Positions 1 through 6,938 of a stretch of 12,701 bases of DNA are shown in pieces. The stretch spans positions 1-12,701 of the forward strand of contig CAQYCU010000027.1 in the NCBI GenBank assembly GCA_948919095.1. The letters are read 5' to 3'. The translations under genes were made by a program, and so were the position numbers. Positions within the stretch are counted from its first letter, which is position 1, and each line of letters opens with the position of its first letter. The stretch comes from an uncultured Clostridia bacterium (GTDB lineage Bacteria > Bacillota > Clostridia > TANB77 > CAG-508). Below the pieces are notes generated by a model that ran no database searches, was not told the origin of the DNA, and saw only the letters and a program-made list of their open reading frames with translations.

Positions 1-70
1 CCTTCAAGGATTCGAACCTTGGACCCACCGGTTATGAGCCGGTTGCTCTGACCAACTGAGCTAAAGGTGC
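1..70 (-). tRNA. tRNA with CAU anticodon, probably tRNA-Ile2 (lysidine type), 3' end cut by window edge
   Basis: Read on the minus strand, the sequence folds as a tRNA. It has a GCACCTT acceptor strand, a GCTC/GAGC D-stem, an anticodon stem ACCGG/CCGGT around the loop CTCATAA (anticodon CAU), and a T-arm CAAGG-TTCGAAT-CCTTG. Only AAGG of the 3' acceptor strand is inside the window; the last pairs and any CCA lie outside. CAU can be initiator Met, elongator Met or Ile2, whose C34 is converted to lysidine by TilS. The initiator is excluded because the anticodon stem lacks GGG/CCC. Pairs C4-G69 and C5-G68, which E. coli TilS uses as positive determinants, and overall likeness to the Bacillus Ile2 gene as I remember it favour Ile2. 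Elongator Met remains possible. Confidence 0.9.
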
Positions 71-91
71 ATATGTTTTAACACAAGAATT

Positions 92-120
92 ATTCTACAA
101 TATTTTTAATTATATGTCAA
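92..120 (-). promoter_or_regulatory. Sigma-A promoter of the CAU tRNA
   Basis: On the minus strand a perfect -35 TTGACA (115-120) is followed by a 17-base spacer and -10 TAGAAT (92-97). Transcription would start about 15 bases before the tRNA 5' end at position 70. Spacing and hexamers are close to the housekeeping consensus, so the tRNA is probably transcribed separately from the upstream protein gene. Confidence 0.8.
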
Positions 121-162
121 TAGTTTTACTAAATATTATTATATTTTTTCATTTAAAAATAA

Positions 163-213
163 TAATTGATTTATTAACATTAAGATTTTAAAACTTTGTT
201 AATAAATCAATTA
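163..213 (-). terminator. Long AT-rich hairpin, likely terminator of the 320-residue protein gene
   Basis: Two perfect 17-base inverted arms (163-179 and 197-213) flank a 17-base centre. The centre itself pairs partly: AAG with CTT and TTTT with AAAA around one unpaired A. Each arm has only two G/C bases. On the minus strand the hairpin begins 66 bases after the stop codon at 280 and is followed by TTATTTTTAAAT, a loose U-tract. It therefore fits a terminator between the protein gene and the tRNA promoter. It could also be a processing or protein-binding site. Confidence 0.55.
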
Positions 214-279
214 CCTATTTTTAATATAATTCATCTTCCAAAAAGAAAATCTTTCTTTCATATCTTTTTAGATAAAATA

Positions 280-1242
280 TTATTTATTTTCTCCTCTGCC
301 TTCTGGTAAGCCTTCAGGTAGTTGTAATACAACTTTAATTCTAAGTGCATATTTGATAGCTTGAACAAATTTACTATTTTTAATTTTTGTCCATAGTGAC
401 TCTCTTATTTCTCTTCTTGTGTCAGCATAGTATTCTTGATATGCTGTTTCTTTTTTATTTGCTTCAGGCTTGTTAACAACTATTGTTGTTTCATGAACTT
501 GATTTTGTTGTACTGGTGCTTGATTTATTACTTTTTGTTCTTTAGTAGAAATATTTTCTGTTTGAACTATTGCTTTTTCTTTCTTGTTTTCAACTGGTGC
601 AGGTATTAATTTTAATGCATCAGCTATTTCTATTCCAATATAGCTTAATGCTTTTGACCTATCTTCAACTCTTTCCATATCTATCTCAATATGTAGGTTT
701 GATTCTAGGTTAGCAATTCTAGCATTTATAAGTCTAACAGCTGCTTGGTGGTCTTCACCATTTTGGTCTTGACTATCTCCAATTATATTTAATGCTTGTA
801 AAATATCTTCTGATACTCTATTAGATATACTTGCAATAGTTCTTTTCCAATTTTCATCTTTGGCTTGTACTATTGCTAATGACTGTTTTAATATAGTAGC
901 AGTTTTTATGTTATATTCTCTTTGCTTTATTAATTCTTCTATTTGTTTTGTATTTTCCTCAAATTGATTTGTTGCATATTCAATCAATTCATATGCAGCA
1001 TCGTATATATCCTTTGGAAAATTCTTCTTTTTTGGGTACTCTATTAAATAGGTCTTAATTGACTCTACTAAATCTTTAAAATATGAGTTATCCTCAAGCT
1101 CTATTATTTGCTTTTTGCTGTTTGGATTTATTAGTCTTTGAACCTTTTCTATATTTGATAAAATTTTCTCTTCCGTGATTACCATTTTCACGTTTACTAT
1201 CCCACGTCCTGCTCTTCTGTTACGGAAAGGCATTGTAAACAT
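280..1242 (-). CDS. Hypothetical 320-residue cytosolic protein, unrecognised family
   Basis: I do not recognise this protein. There is no signal peptide or clear membrane helix. After a short basic start (MPFRNRRAGRG) comes a mostly helical, K/E/Q-rich region to about residue 215, which may be coiled coil. A low-complexity linker (about 215-265, rich in P, Q, K, E) follows, and then a basic C-terminal segment ending in a tandem LPEG-LPEG and RGENK. Of three nearby ATGs I chose the one at 1242: AGGAGG sits 8 bases upstream of it but only 2 bases from the ATG at 1248. The gene has its own promoter (1301-1330) and a hairpin after the stop, so it looks monocistronic. The domain pattern (helical body, flexible linker, basic tail) would suit a nucleic-acid or envelope-associated scaffold, but that is only a guess. 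Confidence 0.8.
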   Translation of the reverse strand: MFTMPFRNRRAGRGIVNVKMVITEEKILSNIEKVQRLINPNSKKQIIELEDNSYFKDLVESIKTYLIEYPKKKNFPKDIYDAAYELIEYATNQFEENTKQIEELIKQREYNIKTATILKQSLAIVQAKDENWKRTIASISNRVSEDILQALNIIGDSQDQNGEDHQAAVRLINARIANLESNLHIEIDMERVEDRSKALSYIGIEIADALKLIPAPVENKKEKAIVQTENISTKEQKVINQAPVQQNQVHETTIVVNKPEANKKETAYQEYYADTRREIRESLWTKIKNSKFVQAIKYALRIKVVLQLPEGLPEGRGENK

Positions 1243-1300
1243 AAACATTACCTCCTTTGTTGTTATGTAAATTATTTTTATTTACTTCTTTACATACTTA

Positions 1301-1330
1301 ATTTTATTACAACGAAAAGTAAAATGTCAA
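1301..1330 (-). promoter_or_regulatory. Sigma-A promoter of the 320-residue protein gene
   Basis: The minus strand shows a perfect -35 TTGACA (1325-1330), an 18-base spacer and -10 TAAAAT (1301-1306). This is about 60 bases upstream of the start codon. The gene downstream is preceded by a strong AGGAGG. The slightly long spacer lowers confidence a little. Confidence 0.65.
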
Positions 1331-1357
1331 GTCTTTTACAAATAATTTTCGAATTTA

Positions 1358-1398
1358 TTTTTCCTTACGGAAAAACAGATTTCCAGCTAATCTATCTG
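1358..1398 (-). terminator. Two small adjacent hairpins with a T5 tract, candidate terminator of the acyl-CoA synthetase
   Basis: On the minus strand, beginning about 35 bases after the stop at 1428, AGATT/AATCT (1389-1393 with 1377-1381) forms a 5-bp stem and is soon followed by TTTTT. Those T residues open a second stem, TTTTTCC-GTAA-GGAAAAA (1358-1375, 7 bp with a GNRA-type loop). The first stem is weak and the two structures share bases, so this is a plausible rather than a strong intrinsic terminator. It lies just upstream of the next promoter. Confidence 0.35.
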
Positions 1399-1427
1399 TA
1401 ATATTTTTGTAATCTTAAACTTAATAA

Positions 1428-3278
1428 TTATTTATTAATCTCTTTATATCTTTTTATCTTCATTGTTGATGTTTTTTCAAATTCGCCTTTTTTTATCTCA
1501 AGTGATTTTACTGCTTTATATGATGTAAGCTTTTTATTTACTTCTTTTATTTTTTTCCAAATAATATCATGTACTTGTTCCTCTGTTATTTCACCTTCAT
1601 ACGCTTTTTCAATCTCTTCCATATTAGGAATAACTCTAGCTGTAATTATTAGCTCCTCTTTGTCTTTCTTTCCATCTTCAGGAGCTTTCCCATACACCAT
1701 AACTTCACTAATTTCAGGTACTTTTGAAAGTAAGATTTCTATTTCCTCTGGATAAATATTTTTTCCATTTTGAGTTACTATTACATTTTTAGACCTTCCA
1801 GTAACGTATACATATCCTTCATCATCAACATAACCAATATCTCCCGAACGGAAATATCCATCTTCTGTCATAACTTTTTTAGTCTCAATTTCATCTTCAT
1901 AATATCCAAGCATTAAAGTTGGGCTTTTTATAAGTAGTTCTCCCTCACCATTTTCATTAGGTTTATCAACTTTAATATCAGCTGTAACAATTGTTCTTCC
2001 AGCAGAACCAACATTAGTCTTATAATCTGGTGTTACTGCTGCAATTGGTGCTGTTTCTGTTAGACCATATCCTTGAAGAAATATTATTCCCAAATCTTCT
2101 ACCCATTTTCCTGCTTTAGGGTCTATTGGAGCCGCTGCTGAAACTATAATCCTTAGTTCTCCTCCAAGATTTTCATATATTTCTTTAAATACTTTTCTTT
2201 TTATGTCTACACCAAATGATTTTAAAACATTTGTTAATTGCATCATAGATGCTACTAATTTTTCTTTATGACTCTTTTTTATTGTTTCATTTATTTTTTT
2301 GTATATATTTTCTACTAATAATGGAACTGCTAATACTGCTGTTGGGTGTGCTTCTTGTAAGTTTGGTACAATATATCTTAAACCCTCACAAACTGCAATA
2401 CTTGCTCCTTGTGATAATGGATATAAAAATCCTATTGTTGATTCATATGTATGGTGCAATGGAAGTACTGAAAATAATCTATCTGTTGGATATAATTTTA
2501 CATATGCTGTTATTCCATTTATATTTTCAGCTAAATTTCTATTGCAAATCATTACTCCTTTTGAATTTGATGTTGTTCCTGATGTAAATATTAGTACCTT
2601 AAATTCATCTGGTTCAATTTCTATCTCTTTAAAACTTTTATCACCTGATTCTATTATTTTCTTTCCAGTGTCTATTAAATAATTAATTCCTACATCTTTG
2701 CCTTCTAGTGGTTTCTCGGATTTCATCTCTATAAAATATTCCACATCTGGAACACTTTCTTTTAGCTTCTTAATGTCTTCTACTTTTTTAGGAGAATATA
2801 TAATTGCTGTTGCTCTTGCTCTTTTCACCACATTTTCAAGTTCGTTTAGTGGTAATTCTCTATCAACTGGAACTGCAATTCCTACACCTAAAAGCATAGC
2901 CATGTAAGATACATACCAGCCATATTGTGTTTCACCAATTATTACAACTCGTTGATTTGCTTGGTTTAATATTTTAACTAAAGCAGTCCCCAGAGCATTT
3001 GCATCATCATAAAATTCTTTATATGTAGTTGTTTTATATTCCTCTTTATGGTCTGGTTTTTCTAGTATGCATGCTCTATTAGGATATAGTTCTACTGACC
3101 TTATAAAAAATTCTTTTACTGTTTCATAATTAGTGTGTTCGTATGGTTCTGTTCTTTTTTTCTTTAAGTTTTCTTTTTTTAATTTTTCATAGTCTATGTT
3201 CATTTCTTCAATTTCGTTTACTGTATCCATTTTTATTTTTTCGAATTTCATTTTTGGTATTTTTAAATTTATATTCAT
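1428..3278 (-). CDS. Long-chain acyl-CoA synthetase (AMP-forming), FadD/FAA family
   Basis: This ANL-superfamily adenylate-forming enzyme of 616 residues should activate a fatty acid through acyl-AMP to acyl-CoA. The ATP-binding signature FTSGTTSNSKG is at 231-241, the LQGYGLTETA motif at 401-410, the hinge-region motif FRSGDIG at 476-482, TGRSKNVI at 493-500, and the C-terminal TSTMKIKR at 603-610 with probable catalytic Lys607. The long insertion between about 325 and 375, leading into VSAAAPI, is typical of long-chain (COG1022-type) members rather than acetyl-CoA synthetases. About 45 charged, helical residues precede the conserved domain. There is no signal peptide or membrane helix. A GGAAGGAAA ribosome site lies about 9 bases before the ATG. 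The gene starts 27 bases after the mreB-like stop, so the two are probably cotranscribed. The true substrate chain length cannot be read from the sequence. Confidence 0.92.
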   Translation of the reverse strand: MNINLKIPKMKFEKIKMDTVNEIEEMNIDYEKLKKENLKKKRTEPYEHTNYETVKEFFIRSVELYPNRACILEKPDHKEEYKTTTYKEFYDDANALGTALVKILNQANQRVVIIGETQYGWYVSYMAMLLGVGIAVPVDRELPLNELENVVKRARATAIIYSPKKVEDIKKLKESVPDVEYFIEMKSEKPLEGKDVGINYLIDTGKKIIESGDKSFKEIEIEPDEFKVLIFTSGTTSNSKGVMICNRNLAENINGITAYVKLYPTDRLFSVLPLHHTYESTIGFLYPLSQGASIAVCEGLRYIVPNLQEAHPTAVLAVPLLVENIYKKINETIKKSHKEKLVASMMQLTNVLKSFGVDIKRKVFKEIYENLGGELRIIVSAAAPIDPKAGKWVEDLGIIFLQGYGLTETAPIAAVTPDYKTNVGSAGRTIVTADIKVDKPNENGEGELLIKSPTLMLGYYEDEIETKKVMTEDGYFRSGDIGYVDDEGYVYVTGRSKNVIVTQNGKNIYPEEIEILLSKVPEISEVMVYGKAPEDGKKDKEELIITARVIPNMEEIEKAYEGEITEEQVHDIIWKKIKEVNKKLTSYKAVKSLEIKKGEFEKTSTMKIKRYKEINK

Positions 3279-3305
3279 TTCTATAATTTCCTTCCATTAA
3301 ATATT

Positions 3306-4301
3306 CTATCTCATTTTAGATGTTAGTAAATTAAGATTTTCTAATGCTTTTCCTGTTCCAATTGCAACACAACTTGCTGGTTCTGAAGCAACTGTTGTTT
3401 TAATACCTGTGCTGTCTTCAATTAGTTTTGCCATTCCTCTAATCTGGCTTCCGCCGCCAGTTACGTATATTCCACATTCGCTTACATCTTCAATTAGTTC
3501 TGGTGGAGCTTTTTCCATTGTTGCCTTAACAGCTTCAACTATTTTTAAAGCCTCTGGAAATAGCACTTGTAGTAACTCCTTTGAGGTAATATTTACTTCC
3601 ATTGGAAGTCCTGTTCCTATATTTTTTCCTCTAACTAATTCCGATAATTCTTCTTCCATTGGATATACTGTTCCTATTTTTTGTTTTAACTCTTCAGCTG
3701 TGAGTTGTCCTATTAATAAATTATATCTCTTTTTTAAATATTTAATTATTGCTTCATCAAATTGATTTCCTGCTGTTCTAATTGATGTGCTTACTACTGC
3801 TCCACTTATTGATATCACTGCAATATCAGTTGTCCCTCCACCTATGTCAATCACTAAATTACCACATGGTTTTGAAATGTCAATTCCTGCTCCTATGGCA
3901 GCAGCTACTGGTTCTTCAATTAAGTATATCTTTTTTGCATTTTCTAGTTGATTTATAGCATCTAGCACTGCTCTTTTTTCAACATCTGTAGTTTGCGATG
4001 GTATACATATCATAATTCTTGTAGAGCCTAATTTGCTTGTATTAACTTTTTTCATAAATTGCTTTAGCATGAGTGTTGTTGCTGTAAAATTAGATATCAC
4101 ACCTTCACTTAGTGGCTCAATTATCTCAATATCCTTTGGTGCTCTTCCAATCATCTTTTTTGCTTTATCACCTACTGCTATTATTTTATTTGTCTTCTTT
4201 TCTATTGCAATAACAGATGGTTCTTTTAAAACTATTCCTTTACCATTTATATATATAATTACTGTTGCTGTTCCTAGGTCAATGCCTATGTTTTCCCTCA
4301 T
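3306..4301 (-). CDS. MreB/Mbl-family rod-shape-determining actin homologue
   Basis: This 331-residue protein has the normal full length for MreB/Mbl. It should polymerise on the inner membrane face and direct elongasome cell-wall synthesis. The actin-fold motifs are intact: phosphate-1 GIDLGTATV (6-14), the LIEEPVAAAIG segment (127-137) with the probable hydrolysis-relevant Glu, phosphate-2 IDIGGGTTDIAVIS (151-164), and the adenosine motif IYVTGGGSQIRGM (278-290). A GAGGG site stands about 8 bases before the ATG. Unlike the classic mreBCD operon there is no mreC or mreD beside it; the downstream gene is a long-chain acyl-CoA synthetase. A stand-alone position is common for Mbl or MreBH-type paralogues, so I leave the symbol blank: MreB, Mbl and MreBH cannot be separated by eye. 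I saw no convincing promoter in the 87 bases before it. Confidence 0.93.
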   Translation of the reverse strand: MRENIGIDLGTATVIIYINGKGIVLKEPSVIAIEKKTNKIIAVGDKAKKMIGRAPKDIEIIEPLSEGVISNFTATTLMLKQFMKKVNTSKLGSTRIMICIPSQTTDVEKRAVLDAINQLENAKKIYLIEEPVAAAIGAGIDISKPCGNLVIDIGGGTTDIAVISISGAVVSTSIRTAGNQFDEAIIKYLKKRYNLLIGQLTAEELKQKIGTVYPMEEELSELVRGKNIGTGLPMEVNITSKELLQVLFPEALKIVEAVKATMEKAPPELIEDVSECGIYVTGGGSQIRGMAKLIEDSTGIKTTVASEPASCVAIGTGKALENLNLLTSKMR

Positions 4302-4388
4302 CTATAATACCCTCTTTGTCTATATTATTAGAGCTATGCCCCATACTTGTAATTATTTCCTAATTTTTCAATTATTATAATATACTTT

Positions 4389-4493
4389 TTAATAATTTTC
4401 AATTATTAATAGATTTTTATTTGATTTTGTTAAGTTTGTAGCTGACATATTATTTACTAAAACAGTGTCTTCAATTCTAATTCCAAATCTTCC
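4389..4493 (-). other. Out-of-frame 3' remnant of the M24 peptidase gene
   Basis: Directly after the point where the peptidase reading frame fails, the shifted frame encodes 34 residues beginning GRFGIRIEDTVLV and ending at TAA (4389-4391). GIRIEDTVLV is the conserved last motif of Xaa-Pro peptidases, and its Glu is the fifth metal ligand. Joining this to the first 321 residues gives 355 residues, the usual size for the family. It has no start codon or ribosome site of its own, so it is a displaced C-terminus and not a separate gene. Confidence 0.85.
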
Positions 4494-5457
4494 GTGGAAT
4501 ATAAATCCCTGGTTCATTTGTTACTACCATATCTTCTCTTAATGTATAATTTGATTTAGTACTTAGAATTGGTTTTTCGTGTATTTCTAATCCTACACCA
4601 TGACCTAGTGCATGAATTAAGTCAAAATTATGTACATATAATTCATTTTGAACACTGGTTGCAATTTCATTACAATCAGCATTATTTTTATATTTGTTAA
4701 ATGCCCTAGTTTGTACTTTTAATACAAAATCATATAGCGCCTTTGTCTCGTCTGATATCTCTCCTACAAAAACTGTTCTTGTCATATCTGCACAATATCC
4801 ATTATATTTTGCCCCAAAGTCCAAAATTATTGCGTCACCTTTTTGTATAATTCTATTCGTTGGAATTACATGTGGTTTTGATGAATTTTCTCCTGATGCA
4901 ACAATTGTATCAAAAGCTAAACCATCTCCTCCATTTTCGATTATGAATTTTTGTATCTCTATTGCAATATCTTTTTCACTTATTCCTGGTTTAATAAAAT
5001 CAATTATATGTAAAAAGCAATTATCAGTAATATTACACGCTTTTTCTATGTATACTATCTCATTTTGATTTTTTATTTCTCTCATTTTCTCTATTAAGCC
5101 ATCAGTTTCAGTTGCTTCTTTAATTCTATATTTTCTGACTATATTAGTATATTCTGCATATGTAATATAGTTTTCTTCAAAACCAACTTTTATGCAATTT
5201 TCAAACATTTTAAAGTATTCTTCTTTTTCTAATGTATGAACGCTTAAGGCTATTATTTCATCATCTATTGTAAGTGAATTATTTAAGTCTTCAATATATC
5301 TCCCATCAGTAATAAATAAGTTTTCTTTATCATTAATTATAAGTGTTCCTTCTGCTTGAATTCCTGTTAAATAAAATATATTAACTGGGTTTTCAATTAT
5401 CATGCCATCAATCTCTAACTGCATCATTTTTTCTCTTAAAGCTTTAATTTTATTCAT
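4477..5457 (-). CDS. Xaa-Pro aminopeptidase/dipeptidase (M24), C-terminus lost by frameshift
   Basis: M24 peptidases of this type remove residues next to proline from peptides in the cytoplasm, using two divalent metals. An N-terminal creatinase-like domain (about 1-125) is followed by the pita-bread catalytic domain. Visible ligands are Asp213 (ILDFGA), Asp224 (CADMTRT), His286 (HALGHGVG) and Glu315 (TNEPGIYIP). The frame then reads RKIWN and stops at 4477. Removing one C near 4494 restores the canonical PGRFGIRIED and a 355-residue protein ending at 4389. As read, the protein is 326 residues and lacks the fifth metal ligand, so it is probably inactive if the base is real; a single-base assembly error is equally possible. 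AGGAGGG lies about 7 bases before the ATG. It follows the prepilin peptidase gene by 70 bases that hold a hairpin. Confidence 0.88.
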   Translation of the reverse strand: MNKIKALREKMMQLEIDGMIIENPVNIFYLTGIQAEGTLIINDKENLFITDGRYIEDLNNSLTIDDEIIALSVHTLEKEEYFKMFENCIKVGFEENYITYAEYTNIVRKYRIKEATETDGLIEKMREIKNQNEIVYIEKACNITDNCFLHIIDFIKPGISEKDIAIEIQKFIIENGGDGLAFDTIVASGENSSKPHVIPTNRIIQKGDAIILDFGAKYNGYCADMTRTVFVGEISDETKALYDFVLKVQTRAFNKYKNNADCNEIATSVQNELYVHNFDLIHALGHGVGLEIHEKPILSTKSNYTLREDMVVTNEPGIYIPRKIWN

Positions 5458-5481
5458 AATTATCCCTCCTAAAAACTATTA

Positions 5482-5532
5482 GTTAGAAAAGAATTAAATT
5501 TTACCTAGCCAAAATTATAATTATTTTCTAAC
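5482..5532 (-). terminator. Long hairpin overlapping the prepilin peptidase stop codon, candidate terminator/attenuator
   Basis: An inverted repeat of about 21-22 bases per arm (5482-5502 and 5511-5532) has an outer perfect 9-bp stem GTTAGAAAA/TTTTCTAAC, one mismatch, one bulge and an 8-base loop. On the minus strand its first arm covers the TAG stop of the prepilin peptidase gene (5528-5530), and it is followed by TAATAGTTTTT. It probably ends or attenuates transcription before the M24 peptidase gene. Confidence 0.5.
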
Positions 5533-6262
5533 CTCGGTATGTTCCAAGAGTAAATACCTTAAGAAGTGCATATAACATAGTATTGTACGGTACTAGGATT
5601 ACACAAAATGTTGCAAGTATAATAAATGGTCCAAATGGTATGTATTCATTCGTTTTCTTTCTTTTTGTTGCTAGTAAAACTATACTAATTATTGCTCCTA
5701 ATAGAAATGAAAGTACTGTTATCATTATTGTGTTTATGAGTCCAAATATTAATCCTAATGCTCCCATTAGTTTAACATCTCCAAATCCCATTGCTTCTTT
5801 TCCTGCAATTGCTCCACCAATTAATGTAATTAGTAAAAATACTCCTGCTCCTGCAAACATTCCTAATATCTTATCAATAAATATAGATGCGCTTGACATA
5901 CCAGCAATAAATGCAAATGCTAGTCCAATTTCAAATATCGTTAAAACTAATCTATTGGGAATAATCTGCTTTCTATAATCTATTACAAATACTGAAATAA
6001 ACGATGGTACAAGTAATAGATATTCTATTAGGTGTATACTAAGCCCAAATTTGTATAGCATTATAATATATAAAATTGCTATGCTGAACATCATTGCGCA
6101 ATTAATTTTCATATTTGGTAAATAGCCTGTAAATAGTTCTTTACATATAATATGCTCGTGATTTTGCAATCTATTATTTGCCCAGTCTAAAAATTGTCCT
6201 ACTCCAATTCCAAGTAATCCTATAAAAAAGTAACATAATATATGTATGTCATTTATATACAT
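5528..6262 (-). CDS. Prepilin peptidase (type IV leader peptidase, A24 family)
   Basis: This is a 244-residue polytopic membrane aspartic protease. It should cut the short leader of type IV pilin-like proteins at the Gly-x bond and usually methylates the new N-terminus. The two catalytic aspartates are visible: Asp95 in VIDYRKQIIPN and Asp162 in the GFGD-VKLMG motif. About seven or eight hydrophobic segments are present. The N-terminal cytoplasmic domain with two CxxC pairs seen in PilD is not evident; a short non-CxxC segment (about 33-55) takes its place, so methylase activity is doubtful. I start at the ATG at 6262 because AAAGGAG lies 7 bases upstream; a GTG seven codons earlier overlaps that ribosome site. 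A pilin-like substrate gene lies two genes upstream, beyond yqeG. Confidence 0.9.
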   Translation of the reverse strand: MYINDIHILCYFFIGLLGIGVGQFLDWANNRLQNHEHIICKELFTGYLPNMKINCAMMFSIAILYIIMLYKFGLSIHLIEYLLLVPSFISVFVIDYRKQIIPNRLVLTIFEIGLAFAFIAGMSSASIFIDKILGMFAGAGVFLLITLIGGAIAGKEAMGFGDVKLMGALGLIFGLINTIMITVLSFLLGAIISIVLLATKRKKTNEYIPFGPFIILATFCVILVPYNTMLYALLKVFTLGTYRG

Positions 6263-6304
6263 AATCTTTCTCCTTTCGTTCACTACCGTTTGCTCATCTT
6301 CAGC

Positions 6305-6327
6305 TGTATTTTATTTCTAAAAATACA
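6305..6327. repeat. Small inverted repeat between yqeG and the prepilin peptidase gene
   Basis: TGTATTTT (6305-6312) and AAAATACA (6320-6327) form a perfect 8-bp stem with a 7-base loop in the 79-base gap. On the minus strand it is not followed by a U-tract (GCTGAAGATGAG follows), so it is not a classical terminator. It could be an mRNA stability element or be fortuitous in AT-rich DNA. Confidence 0.3.
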
Positions 6328-6341
6328 TTTGGTAACTCTGC

Positions 6342-6830
6342 TCATTTTAGTATTTCGTATTTTTTTAAAACAAGTCTCTCTATTTTTCTTTTTAGTTCAC
6401 TTATAAAATGTTTTTCAGGAGATAATGGCTTTACTAGTATTGATAGCATTTTCATTCTATTTGCTCCCAATACATCTGTAAATACTTGGTCTCCTATTTC
6501 TGCAACTTGCTCTGGTGTTATGTTTATAATATTAATTGCTTTTTTTAGTCCTGATTTTAAGGGTTTTAAAGAACGTGCAATATAGGGTATGTCTAGCTTT
6601 TGTGATATGTTATCAAGCTTTTCTTTGTTTATACTATTTGATGCTATGCATAATTTGATATTGTTTTTCTTAAGTATGTCCACCCATGTTTCTATACCTT
6701 CTACGGGCTTTTTGTCTAAATCAAGTATAGTGTTGTCTATATCTAATATTATCCCTTTAATATTATGTTCCTTAAAAAATTCTATGCTTATGCCTGTTAT
6801 TTTTTCAAAATGTGCATCTGGTTTTAACAT
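6342..6830 (-). CDS. yqeG: YqeG-family HAD IIIA phosphatase
   Basis: This is a 162-residue HAD-superfamily hydrolase of the short, capless YqeG type (family usually about 170 residues). Motif I is LDIDNT at 29-34, with nucleophile Asp30 and acid/base Asp32. Motif II is the IASNS segment at 62-66 (Ser64). The lysine of motif III lies near 89-92 (LKPLK), and motif IV is EIGDQVFTD at 111-119 (Asp114, Asp119). The N-terminal LKPDAHFEKITGI is also characteristic. The physiological substrate of this family is not well defined; some members are phosphatidylglycerophosphate phosphatases (plant and cyanobacterial relatives), which is known for the family and not visible here. An AAAGG site lies about 11 bases before the ATG. 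It sits between a pilin-like gene and the prepilin peptidase; in Clostridia yqeG is often near pilus and pepP/efp genes. Confidence 0.9.
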   Translation of the reverse strand: MLKPDAHFEKITGISIEFFKEHNIKGIILDIDNTILDLDKKPVEGIETWVDILKKNNIKLCIASNSINKEKLDNISQKLDIPYIARSLKPLKSGLKKAINIINITPEQVAEIGDQVFTDVLGANRMKMLSILVKPLSPEKHFISELKRKIERLVLKKYEILK

Positions 6831-6870
6831 TTTGTGAGCTACCTTTCTCTTTTTATTTTATAACTTATGA

Positions 6871-6915
6871 AATAAAGTCTTATATTCAATCAATATAGAT
6901 AATTGGATATAAGAC
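6871..6915 (-). terminator. Intrinsic terminator after the pilin-like gene
   Basis: A 14-position stem (GTCTTATAT-CAAT arms at 6877-6890 and 6902-6915, one mismatched position) with an 11-base loop begins 24 bases after the pilin-like stop at 6939. On the minus strand it is followed by TTTATTT. The mismatch is A.C in minus-strand RNA but would be a U.G wobble in plus-strand RNA. The layout fits an intrinsic terminator separating the pilin-like gene from yqeG. Confidence 0.6.
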
Positions 6916-6938
6916 CTTATTGTAATATTTTATTTTCT

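Noticed and set aside
2249..2907. Open reading frames on the plus strand opposite the acyl-CoA synthetase
   Set aside because: They are hydrophobic, I/L/F-rich antisense readings of a strongly conserved gene, lack ribosome sites and match no family; the low GC leaves many open antisense frames.
4477..4500. Programmed ribosomal frameshift in the M24 peptidase
   Set aside because: There is no slippery run, no stop codon at the shift point and no stimulatory Shine-Dalgarno-like element; other members of the family are read in one frame.
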